NCBI GenBank assembly: GCA_949126835.1
Contig: CASBPS010000114.1
Coordinates: forward strand, 62,001-126,000
DNA: 64,000 nucleotides
Reading direction: 5' to 3'
From: Anisus vortex
Lineage: Eukaryota > Mollusca > Gastropoda > Planorbidae
The notes under the pieces are model-generated. The model was not told the DNA's origin and did no database searches. It saw only the letters and a list, made by a program, of their open reading frames with translations. How positions within the stretch are numbered: position 1 is the first letter of the stretch; each line of letters begins with the position of its first letter. Shown here one piece after another: positions 34,961-45,900 of this stretch. Made by a program: the position numbers and the translations under genes.

Positions 34961-36047
34961 AAGAGGAACCGTAAGTCCTTCAAATATGACTTAATATTTT
35001 CTTTATTCATATTTGTGTAGTATTTCTAAGTTAGAATTGTGTGTATCTGCGCATTTTCTTTTATATTAATTTATTTCCAAATTATTTTTGCGTTTGTTTC
35101 CTTTATTAAATGAACATAACATTGTTTCGGTCTACATCCTTACTAATGCCAATACTACAATGTTAGAACATAGGAAGTTGACGAGTTCTTTTTTTTAGTT
35201 GGTTTGAGGGATATAGCCCATGAAAACACTAATATTTAATTTAAAAAGATAAATTTGAGTTTTACTTTCTTTTTTTTTTTTTAAAATTGTCGGAATTTCT
35301 TTGTGTAATTATGTTTTATTTCCAACAGAAAGGACATTTACACTCTAAATCAAATTCTTGGTTTAAGTCTTAAAAAAAAGGAAATTTATCAATGCCTAAA
35401 GTTTGTTGCATTTTCTATATTTATTAGTGGTATTGCAAGCGTATAAGAAATCTCTATACATATGTGTACACTTTTAGTGTCAGGGCTAAGTTTTGCTGAG
35501 GTGGGACTGGCCTATGGGCCAATCTCCGTCATCCAAATGGTTATGATATTTACGTGTACCATTAATAGTTATTTTAGATTCTGGGAATACTCTGTGGAGT
35601 TGTCCCATCCTGAATCCAGACAGGCCCCTTCACGCCTTTACACACACCCATCTCCATGATACCAACGCCAAAGCCCCCAGCAGAAATCGCGCAAAACCTC
35701 TATCCAGGGTAGTGCAATCTGGGCCCCTGTCTAACAGCACCACAAAGAGGGGTACACGTTTTACGTGTCCGGTTTATACCCAATGCACAACCCACTAATA
35801 GTCGCCTTTTACGACATGCAAGTTGGATTTAGCAGTGGGGTTATTATTTCAACTGGTCATTTCAAGGAACATAATACCCACACGGGGAGTTTGAAATATG
35901 AATAAATCTATAAAGACTCATTTAACATAAAGTATAAGAATAACTAACATTTCTATAAATTTAGACTTTCCAAGCTATTTTGATACATGCCTTCATCTAG
36001 TTCATTGAAATTCTCCAATAGTTGCGTGTCTCTTCTGTGATATCTAA
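34961..36047. other. Duplicated 3' flank plus GC-rich repeat
   Basis: 35020-35350 resembles 18930-19270. 35460-35890 is an inserted GC-richer block, including TAGTCGCCTTTTACGACATG, that I take to be an unclassified repeat. The 65-codon plus frame in it is not convincing. Confidence 0.5.
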
Positions 36048-36278
36048 TTATTTGTGTTGTTCATAGTTATGCATTTGATTGATGGACTCATTAGGTCTGT
36101 TATAAATAATAATATTTGATTTAGTTTCTTTTTGTTTTATTGTAGCCAATCGTCTACGCCGAATATACAATGCACTGAAGGTAATGACTTCTATTACGGC
36201 TGTAACACCCAGAAAAATTTGAAATCCAATGCCGATATTAGTTGTAGGAGATAGCGTAATGTCATGAGATTGAATTTC
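36048..36278 (-). pseudogene. Truncated TM/tail exon paralogous to gene A exon 12
   Basis: The acceptor TTTTTATTTTCAG matches that of gene A and the phase is the same. It encodes EIQSHDITLS, a TM helix (NIGIGFQIFLGVTAVIEVIT), the stop-transfer RRRRLATIKQKE, then IIIYNRPNESINQMHNYEQH and K-stop. Just after the stop, minus-strand frames still show ATIGE and NELDEGMYQNSLES remnants matching the longer tail at 20005-20290. The tyrosine-distal tail was therefore lost through a stop and frameshifts. No EGF or FTP exons feed it in 36300-42890, so it is probably a partial duplicate. Confidence 0.75.
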
Positions 36279-36424
36279 TGAAAATAAAAACACTAAATGT
36301 CAACTTTAGAAAAACACGGCAAACAGTAATTTTATATCAAGGATGTAAAAAAAACTCAATTCACACTTAAGGTTACTGTGCGATCTGAAATAAACCTTAA
36401 TGAAACAAAGAAGTAAATAATGGT

Positions 36425-36615
36425 TAATTATATAGAGCCTCTATCGATGCTACTAAATTTAACATGATGAGTGCGCTCTAAAAGTTTATTACGTCCGCTA
36501 GGCCCAAAACTCCTGCATGGAGACAGGGATTGGTCATCGGCTAGGCTAGAACTCAGTCCGTTTAGTTGACAGTCAGCTGAACTTACGGAAGACCAGATGA
36601 CGTAACATGGGGAAA
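36425..36615 (-). mobile_element. SINE family S2 relic
   Basis: Shares the CAGGAGTTTTGGGCCTAG-type body and the terminal TATATA tail region with the SINE at 27974-28160. Box-B-like GAGTTCTAGCC near 36550. Confidence 0.55.
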
Positions 36616-37839
36616 CAATGGTTACCAATATCGCAACCCAATATGTCAATTTACCAGAGTTAGTTGTTGGATATCTTTTTTTCCCCGTTAAAGTTAGTAG
36701 TATAATTATGTATTAGTATAGATAGTATATTGTAAATCAGTGAGACTGTCATTATTTGGCCATCTCCGACAAGGAAATGGCTACTTGCACATATTATAAG
36801 TGAAATCAAAATCGCCACTTGTATTCTATGTCTGGGCAGGGCTTAAGAAATACATGAATAAAAACAAGTGAAGGCCTTACAGTATTTTACTTTTCTTATG
36901 GCAACCAATTAAATCTACACTTCATTGATTTTATTTGTCTGAAATATACATTCTACAGTATACAGGCAAATACGTTGTGAAAATGAAGTGATATTTTGCT
37001 AACTCTCTGCCGAATGTTCTCAGTTTTTCATCTAAACCATTACAATGTGTTGTCTTTAAATTGTTTTTAAACCAGGAAAGTAAGTCAAGTCCCGTTGCTT
37101 CATTTGTGTCTCTCGTAAAAATTAGATGAAATGATGATGAACTTGAAATGTGTTCACTGATAAAGTATATTCTTCCTTGTGTGGAGGTGTGTGTGATATG
37201 GCCTTATGAGGCACTGACGAAAAAACAGTTTTCAGTTTAGATTGTTTTTATACCAGAGACAGGTACCCAGTGTTGCGTGGGACACTCGCATGGGTACCTG
37301 TTATAAAAATAAGTTTATATCTAAATACATTTCATATTAACTAATAACATAAACTACAATTCAAACATATATGACATAATGAAATATGGATATAATGAAT
37401 CCAAATAGATTAATAATGTGGTACTTAAATAAAATGAAAAAAAGACGATGAATAAAATGATAAATAGTCCAATAGCATGAATATATATATAAGGAAATAT
37501 AAACACAAGGAATCCAAATAGGTCAATCACGTGGTACTTAAATAAAATGGCATAGACACAATGAATTAAATGGTAAATAGATCAATAGCATGGTCCAATC
37601 AAAATGATGGAACAGGTAGAACTACCATATAGCAAAAAAGGCTATAATTAAATTGCTTTTCTAAGTGTACAAGTACATTACTGATATAATTTGTAGAAAT
37701 AGTTTATGTAAGCGTATACGTATATATACCAGTATGTATAAATCTATTTTGTTAATTTTACTAATTGCAAGTTATAAACCCAAACCAGTAAAGTTGAATA
37801 TAATATAAAACAATATTACATTTATATTCACTAAACAAT
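36616..37839. other. Intergenic AT-rich region
   Basis: No gene. Near 37370-37600 a motif of about 130 bp (AGGAAATATAAACACAAGGA, AATCCAAATAG, GTGGTACTTAAATAAAATG) recurs twice as a diverged tandem repeat. Confidence 0.45.
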
Positions 37840-38135
37840 AAATGTAGAACAACAAATCATGGAAAGGAAGTGGAGATGGATTGGACACACCCTCAGGAAA
37901 GATAACAATAACAGAGCTAGACAGGCCTTAGAGTGGAATCCCCAGGGTAAACGGCATAGAGGAAGACCCAAGCGAACATGGAGACGAAGCATACTGGATG
38001 AAACTGAAAGAACTGGAAAGAGCTGGGAAGAATTGAAGCGACTAGCAAGAGACCGTGAAGAGTGGCGTGCTTTGACAGAGGTCCTATGTTCCACAAGGAA
38101 CCCAAAGGACAGATGATGATGATGAAACAATAAAT
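37840..38135 (+). mobile_element. RTE-like LINE, C-terminal fragment
   Basis: The plus frame reads MERKWRWIGHTLRKDNN, then ARQALEWNPQGKRHRGRPKR, TWRRSILDE, WEELKRLARDREEWR. This is the familiar C-terminus of RTE-type endonuclease-reverse transcriptase proteins. It ends in a short GATGATGATG tail typical of LINE 3' ends. 5'-truncated. Confidence 0.88.
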
Positions 38136-39555
38136 GTACTTATAAATGTGTTGTCATATTTTATTTTTTTTTGCTATGTTGAGTCAGGGTGTTTTAGGTT
38201 GATCTGAAGTCACACATATACAAACGGAATATTTCCAAGATCAAAACATATTAAACTCTTCAACTCTGGAGTGTCGGTTTTTATTATCATATCTCGGTCC
38301 CAGACAGCACCAGTTCCAAAGAAACTTGAGTAAAACTACATCAGACGGGAAGTTGTCATATAAAACCAGTAATTGGACAAATCCTTTCATAATCAGTAAG
38401 TTTTTTAGAACTTATATTACAATTGTATTTTCTGGCCGCTACACTGAAAGCAACTTGATTACATTCGACCACTAATGTTTCAGTGTTTGTATTAGTTTTA
38501 GATGCCAATGTTTAAGGGTGATGTTTTATTTCTGGGGAGATGAAAGTAAAATGTTACATTATAGAATATTTTTCGTGTTCTTTTTTTCTTATGTGAAGAA
38601 GCACATACTAGTTGTATCTGAAGTAAACGCATATTATTTGAAATTAATGGACGTCACAGGAACATATATATTATAAGATGTAATCTATGGAATGTCACCT
38701 TTAATTGCGTTTGTCAGGATACGATCTATACAATTATAAAAAAAACATATAATTGTTAGAGTACTATGAAACTCATTACTGATTTATCGAAAACTTAAAA
38801 TGTCTAAACGAAATAAATAGTTCGGCAACACAGTGTGTACGATTTCTACGGATACGATTTCTTTACATCTGACTTGATCATATAAAACCGTCAACATTGC
38901 AAACAGTTGAATAAAGTCTCGATATTTACTTCAATCATCCATTGCTAGATCAGTCTGTAGCTACATTTCTTCAGCATCCAATCCATCATTTACATATTAT
39001 AGAACAAGCCCTGTACATAGTTTACCAGTATAAGGATAACAATATTTTACACTGGTTTTATCGCGGGTTAAACTGAATGTCCAAATACACTATATAAAGG
39101 TAAATGGTTATTAAAATAAGGAATAGTAGAATGTTTTCTTACATTTTAAATAAATACATAATTGACAAGATTTGTTTATAATGCATTTTATTGACCCTAG
39201 TTATTGTTTTAATACATATATTTTTATGGACTAGTTAAAACGTTGTACAATAATTAAACTTTTTTTTTCTTCTATAGCTGAAGTCAATGCTGCTTCATTA
39301 AATGGATACCAGGGAGACCTAATTATCTTTGCCATCTTCGTATTACCTTACTTCTCATAAATAAAAAAAGGAAGTGTAACTAATTTTCTTATCTTTAATC
39401 TATATGTAACTAACTAAAATATACAACACTCTTGGATCATACACTGTTCCATAATTTTGCAATGCACATATATATATATATATTTTATCTTCCGCACCCA
39501 AACAACTAAGATAGCAACTCTGAAGCTTACAGTTCTATTATAAATATTGTAACGT
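38136..39555. other. Intergenic AT-rich region
   Basis: I see no gene, RNA or named repeat here. Confidence 0.4.
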
Positions 39556-40070
39556 TCTCTTTCCTTTAACATAATTTTCTTTATAGTCTCCGAAGGCGAT
39601 TCGATTTGCGCTCTTGTGCCAGCCTTGCAGCATGAGATGTGTCTGTGGAGACCTATATGTCGCATCTCTGGCTATTGAAAGCAGACCGTTGAAGTTTGTC
39701 AGGGTTAGCCTATGTTCTTTGCTTTTTTTGCTGCATTTTTGGCCTCAGCGATAAGGCGATGTATGCCCTCTGCATCATTTGTATTGGTGTGTAAAGTACT
39801 TCTCCAACTACTTCTGTTCTGAAGCGGGTTCTCACAGTTTCCGACCTCTAAATCTATAGCTTTTAAGTCGCTCTTGCAAACGTCTTTGAATTTCAGTTGG
39901 AAACGGCCAGTAGCTCTCTTGACTTCAGTGAGCTTAGCATATAGAAGGTTTTTTGGGATTTGATCATCCTCCATCTTGGAAACATGGCCAAGCCATCTGA
40001 GACGTCATATGCGAAGGAGAGTGACCATGCTAGGCATGTTAGCCCGTTTCAAGACATCAAGTGTTGATTT
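39556..40070 (-). mobile_element. LINE C-terminal fragment with zinc-finger-like tail
   Basis: The minus strand reads LRWLGHVSKMEDDQIPKNLL, then GRFQLKFKDVCKSDLKAIDL, RSSWRSTL. After a stop come remnants IGLHRHISCCK of the usual terminal CH zinc finger. Known LINE C-termini read RLRWLGHV-RMEDGRIPKD-LYGEL and GRPQLRYKDVCKRD. Several stops; inactive. Confidence 0.85.
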
Positions 40071-40320
40071 CATTGTAACAATGTGTCATTGTATCATGTG
40101 TTGATTTTATTCTTATAATGTGTTATTGTATCATGTCTTGCTTTCATGGACATGTGTTATTGTATCATGGGTTGATTTTATTGTTATAATGAGTTATTGT
40201 TTAATGTGTTGATGGTATTGTTATAATGTGTTTTTGTGTCATGTGTTGCTTTCATGGACATGTATTATTTTATCATGCCTTGCTTTCATGGACATTTACT
40301 ATTGTATCATATGTACACAA
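40071..40320. repeat. Degenerate tandem repeat (TGTGTTATTGTATCATG)
   Basis: TGTGTTATTGTATCATG and TTGATTTTATTGTTATAATG or TTGCTTTCATGGACATG alternate imperfectly about seven times. Confidence 0.8.
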
Positions 40321-40529
40321 AATTAATTTTGTTTCTGAAATAATACGATGTTTTCGTTTATTATTAAATCATTCAATTTATTGAAACAAAATGTTTACTT
40401 TTTCGGGTTCTAGCATACCCGACATTTCGCTATGTGTTAATCCGACTATATATATATCCATATTAAATTATTAATGTAAATACCTATGACGTTTAATAAA
40501 ATATCTAATATGTCATATTAAAAAAAGCT

Positions 40530-40812
40530 CTACAAAGCAAAATAAAATAGACTCTATAACAATCTGTTGCATTGATCATGTAAACCAACACTCTTTCCTT
40601 ATCCCTAAAGCGAGAACAAATGCATATAATTACTCTCTCTCTTCGGGAGTGACATTCGGGCATGGAATGGGTTGCCTGAGTAAACCAGGATAACCAGTAA
40701 CTTAACATCATTTAAAACATTAATAACGATGCAAGACTAGACTCGGACCACGGATGATCGTAGGAGGCAATAATCTTCTTTATTAAAGGAGCGTCTTTAT
40801 TACATCAGATAC
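40530..40812 (+). mobile_element. LINE family LA 3' end
   Basis: Same landmarks as 8432-8765: CTTTCCTTATCCCTAAAGCG, CATTCGGGCATGGAATGGGT, TGCAAGACTAGACTCGGACC, AGGAGCGTCTTTATTACAT. Confidence 0.75.
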
Positions 40813-42141
40813 GATTTATGAAAATACAATTTTAACATAAAACATATACAAAATACTCAAAGAGAAACACAAATAAGACACTTCTGTTTCTCCATAAATG
40901 TACATGTAAATTATTTTATTGTTTATTTCTCAATGTTTTAGTTACAGTTGGAGTAAGTCAGTATAATAACATTTTATGTTTCCTACTAAACATTGTATGG
41001 ACAATTACGTCTGGCCACCTTTTAATTTTCACAATACACATTTAAAAATATCTATATATTTTGGTACTGTCTCATATTACATGTAAATAATTTACTTTAA
41101 CAAGATAACTCTATAGATCTAGAAGTCTGGGTGTGATAACAGAAAACTATCTCATCAGAAAATACAATTTGTGAAACATTTTTGGGATTTATTACTACAT
41201 GTCTGGCTTACGACTAGAATGCCATAGTTATGTGGTTATATAAATATGTACTTGTACTAAGAACAAAATGTTAATTATTTTATTGATGTTACAAACGTAT
41301 ACTTACCAAGTCTTTTAGACGAAATATTACAAAAAAGTGTTAGTCTAGAGTCTAGACTACTAGATTATAAGCATAAAAATGTATAAATTCTACCAATGTT
41401 AAATTTTTAAAAAGGAATTAACAGTGCTAAGTTTTACTGAACTATAGGCCTAATCACGTAGAAACTCAGTGCAATAAAAATGTTTTATTTACATGACCAC
41501 GTTCGATGTTGACGAGAGATCGAGTGGTTATCACAACTTAAAATTTTTTTGCAATAATAAATTTCACATATTGTGCTCCTGCAGCATAAATAAAATGTAC
41601 AAACTGCATTCTGTTATTAGGGCATATCTAAATAAATATATTTATAAGGGGATACCAATACATTTTTTTCCAATAAGACATAATAACATTTATTACAAAC
41701 GTACCTATATCTACACCAATTGGTAATATTTAATTTTCATTATAAATAAAACATTTATACATCGAAAATAAATAGTTTAAAAAGAACATGAATCAGATTT
41801 AAATTAACTCTTGCCAACTCTTCTTCAATCTGATGTTCTGAAAAAAAAAAGAAACGAGAAAAAACGAATATTTTTATTTTTAAGTTTAAACTGTTACGTA
41901 AATCATCCAAAAGATTTTTTAGGCGCCGAACAAATATATTATTTTGTTCATGGGTCCGAGGCGTTTATTTGGTGTTTACCTAACAATAGTTTAAGTAAGA
42001 CCAAGTTAGCTTGGGAATGTGCTTGCCACACAATCTCCAAACCATGAAGATTGTGAGCGCTGCTTCCCAAGCCGTATGAACTAATGTTATTTTTTTTTCC
42101 AACTGGGCTACTTTACTTTACCACAATAATTAGGAATTTAT
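40813..42141. other. Intergenic AT-rich region
   Basis: No supported gene. The 77- and 78-codon plus frames at 41493-42047 have no recognisable domains. Confidence 0.4.
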
Positions 42142-42145
42142 TTAG

Positions 42146-42464
42146 TGTTACGCGTTGATCAATTGCTATCCCGGACGAGCCCCCAATTGTTACGCGTTGA
42201 TCTAGGGGTATGGTTAGTAGATTAATTCTTATGGATTCTCAAGTCAAACTCATTACTTTTCAATGAACAAAAAACTCTTTAATTCAATAAAACTAATTCA
42301 TAACAACAGAAACACAACCGCACAGCTCGACGACTTAAAAAGTAAGCAAACGCCCCGTGTCCACTCGTGACACGCTTACACATTAGCCAGTCACTGGCCT
42401 CAACCAATGAACGTAGAGGTCAGCTATAAGGGATAGCTGGGTAAAGAGGGCAAGGTTCGTAACA
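42146..42464 (-). mobile_element. Internally deleted LTR retrotransposon
   Basis: A 277-bp LTR (42188-42464; TGTTACG...CGTAACA) is followed on the minus strand by the 18-nt proline primer site (42168-42185). After only 7 bp comes the last 15 bp of a second LTR (42146-42160, same sequence as 42188-42202). TTAG flanks both sides (42142-42145 and 42465-42468) as a 4-bp target duplication. The rest of the element is deleted. The primer site equals that of the element at 1-4488, but the LTR body differs. Confidence 0.85.
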
Positions 42465-42699
42465 TTAGCATAAAGTTAAAGTACTACGTACTCATTACTT
42501 CCATAAAGCTTATTCATCTTCCTGACTTGTCCTTAACTAGTTAGTAAGTCAAAGATTTAAACATACATTTGGGGGTGAGGCAGGGAAGTAAGCCAAAACA
42601 AAATATGTTTCTAAATCTACAATGTTATACTATATAAAAAAGCTGACATCAATTTGTTAGTCTCTTGAAAGAAAAACAATATTTCACTTCCTAATGTCT

Positions 42700-42905
42700 A
42701 ATGTATATAAAAATCAGTTCTAAAGACATATGGACAGTCTCTTATTTAACACTTACAGTATTCACTGCTAAAGACCTATAGACTGTCTCTTATTTCAACA
42801 CTTACAGTATTCAGTGCTAAAGACCAATAGACTGTCTCTTATTTCAACTCTTACAGTATTCCGGTCTAAAGACCTATAAACTGTCTCTTATTTCAACACT
42901 TACAG
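42700..42905. repeat. Tandem repeat (about 57-61 bp x about 4) at the 3' end of gene C
   Basis: Units of CTTACAGTATTC, CTAAAGACCTATAGACTG and TCTCTTATTTCAACA. The array abuts the last coding exon of gene C. On the minus strand each unit carries a donor-like CTGTAAGTGTTG, and the first copy overlaps the stop codon. Confidence 0.85.
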
Positions 42906-45900
42906 ATTTGGTAAACTTGAAGTCATTTTATTGCCAGAGTCCAAATGGCCAGATTTCTTCTTTCTCATTATATTTTGAAACGCTTCCCTAACCTGCAAAT
43001 ACATCAAAAAATGTTTTTATTGGTAAAACAATTTGTTCAATTGACAACAGACTTGAAAGTGCATAGTCTGTAAGAAATAAATAAATTGTTATCCAATTTA
43101 GGACTTACATAAAAAATCTGTCCTTGGGTAGGACATACATAAATTACTCTTGTATGAAGGCATTTGAAATTAACCATGAAAATATTTTCATTAGCATTGA
43201 AGAGCTACACAGATCGGTGGGATAATAATTCCATTCATTTTTAAAGTAATGATTTACTAACTGTGGATATTGCCTTTCCGAAATAATAATTATATTAATT
43301 AGTTAATTGATTTGATAATTATATTAAGACAATAGCATTTTGTTATATTAATTATTTAGTATCAGTTATAAAATAGTATATATATGTCAGTGCACTAAAT
43401 AATATTGTAGGAAATCTTCTATAGAAAAAGATTACGTTTTTGTAAGAAGATAAGGGGAGTAAGAATGTTAAGAGGAACTTCTACTTGTGTTAGCCCCAAG
43501 TGAGGGGTACTGATTTAAAATCTCCGTTGTAAAATTGTTTAATTTAAAGTATATCATATGCGCCTACAATTCCTACATATGTATTCATGGAATAATATAT
43601 CTATATCTGTGTCATACGTTTTGAATAAAGTTTGAAGTAAGTAGAAACTACAATTGTCCCTTGATCATTTCTACGTTTGATATGCTGAATAGAATAAATG
43701 TCAGTTGGCTGAGTTGGATCTGAATAAAATGTTAAGTTGCTTATACGAATTATAACGCTACCAATAATACAAATATTATAAGCACTAACACTAACCTGTC
43801 TATGAGTCAGGCAGTGGATCACAAATATAAACAAACCCTGTGGTAGTAAAAGTTAAGATAAATATATTCATTAATAGATACGTTAAACTAACTCTTAACA
43901 ATTTCACTAATACCCCAAATATTTTTGCTTTCAAAATCGTATATGTTTTCTTTAACTTAAAATTAACTATCCTGGGTTGAATTTGCTAAAGCTACAGTAC
44001 GTTATACAATATTATCTACACGTTTTAATAATACAAAATACATGTTAGCGTACATAGGTCAAGGAAATAATACGTCAATGTTTTTCTGTAAATAATGTCT
44101 TTGTATACCACAAAGATATACTTAGTGAATGCTATAACATAATTTGATTTCTTGTTGCCGTCAGTTAAATATCAACGAGTTTACATCAGTTCAAGGGCAC
44201 TAAATAAGTAAACATTTCACAAGTGTCAATTATTTCAGTTACTTCTCTTAGATCATAAATTGAACCTTGACTACTATATTATTTAAGATCATATCGTGAA
44301 TTAATAATAATGATGGTCATTTGTATAGTTCGATTATTCATGCTATCACACTGTGCTTGCGCATAATGCGTGTGTCCATAAGGATCAATCTAATTTATAA
44401 AAACAACCCGGCATATGAAACTGATATTTACTTCCAAACATTGCCGTTGCTTTTTCTTTCTTAATATTTGTGTTTGCAGACTACGCTCCGCTTCGTTTTA
44501 CCGGTCGTCAATAACAGTAGACACAATAGATGTATTGGCATCATGACCAGTAGCAATTCTTCCTATTCCACATGTTTACGGACACTCTCTTCGTGTTCTG
44601 ATATCCGCTTTAGAAGGGCCTTTATATGTATTATTGTGTTATGAACTTAAAAACAAACACATTTTGTATTAATTCCACATATTGAAATTAGTCAGAAAAC
44701 ACTTATATATGTCTATATTTGTATACGCTACATAATGTTATTTACTGGACGTGAATAATACCTGAAATGAGTTAAGGATTACAAACAGATACTGGAAAAC
44801 TACGTAATCATCATTGATGGACAGAATTCCAAAGATCCAAGTCAATCCAAATAAAGGTGTCAGGATTACAATTGCCCGTAAAACGGAACTGCATAAATAA
44901 AAGATAAATGTAAATAAAGAGACGGATACATTTCAAATAGATATATTTATTTTCTTTATGTTTCTCAGAATCCCATTTTTTTTCTGTATAACATCAATAC
45001 ATTTGAAAATATAAAAATACTGATAAAATGCTGCGCACATTTAATTATTACACTTGTATTACGACAATCAGCTTGAAACCTATATTATTTTTAATTTCCA
45101 TAAAGATGTCAAAAGTCTTAAATATACTCCTTCTTTCCTAACTCTTCTAATGTTGCACTTGAAAGAACAAGACGGCTAGATCTTGATACACTGGCAAATA
45201 CAATATTATGTTGACTGCAAGTTTTTAAAGTTTGTTTGCTAATGCATTGATGTACCACCATAAAAAAACAAGACTTCTAAAGGGCGTTATGACAAGCAAT
45301 TTTTTTTTTTTAATCCATCAACTTTCTAATAATGCATCATGTCTACAGATGGAGCTTTTATTATGTTTAATTTTGTTGGCATGAAATATAATTTTGTTTA
45401 AATACTAAAATATGTATTTCAAATTTAAACATTAATAAAAAGAACAAATGTATTTATGATGTTTACATTAAGAAATCTAAATAGTTAAATAAACAATCAA
45501 TGTCTTAGAATTTGACTTACAAAACCTTCACAGTTTGAGCCTGTCCTTCCAATGCACGAGTTTTTTGGGCAATACGAATGACCACTAAAAGTACAAGTCC
45601 ATTCACCTGCGTAGGCGAAATAAAACAAACTAAACACTTTTAGGTAAAAAACAATAAACATGACGCATCTGTTACTTCTATGTAACAACTATAACAGAAT
45701 TGATTCTTTTTGTTTCACTTTAATTAAACGTTTAGAAATAATGTGTTAATGGTTATTTCCCTTGTCAAAAATTTTTTTTAAGACTGAGCTGACTGTTGTT
45801 CGTCCATAATTTTGAAAGATGAAAATGTTTTCCAATAATTTTCTGGTCTTTGTGGTGGCTGTTTAAGTAAACCTTGTACATTAAGGTAGCAGACGAGAAT

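Noticed and set aside
45120..45245. A possible TM5/ICL3 exon (VNIILYLPVYQDL) after a TTGCAG acceptor.
   Set aside because: Its phase does not match TM5 exon 46107-46173, and the exon at 45521-45606 fits both phases exactly.
45497..45688. A 63-aa frame with a signal-peptide-like start and four cysteines, looking like a small secreted peptide.
   Set aside because: 45521-45606 is the ICL3 exon of gene C in another frame (VNGLVLLVVIRIAQKTRALE), with matching splice phases on both sides, so the peptide is a frame shadow.
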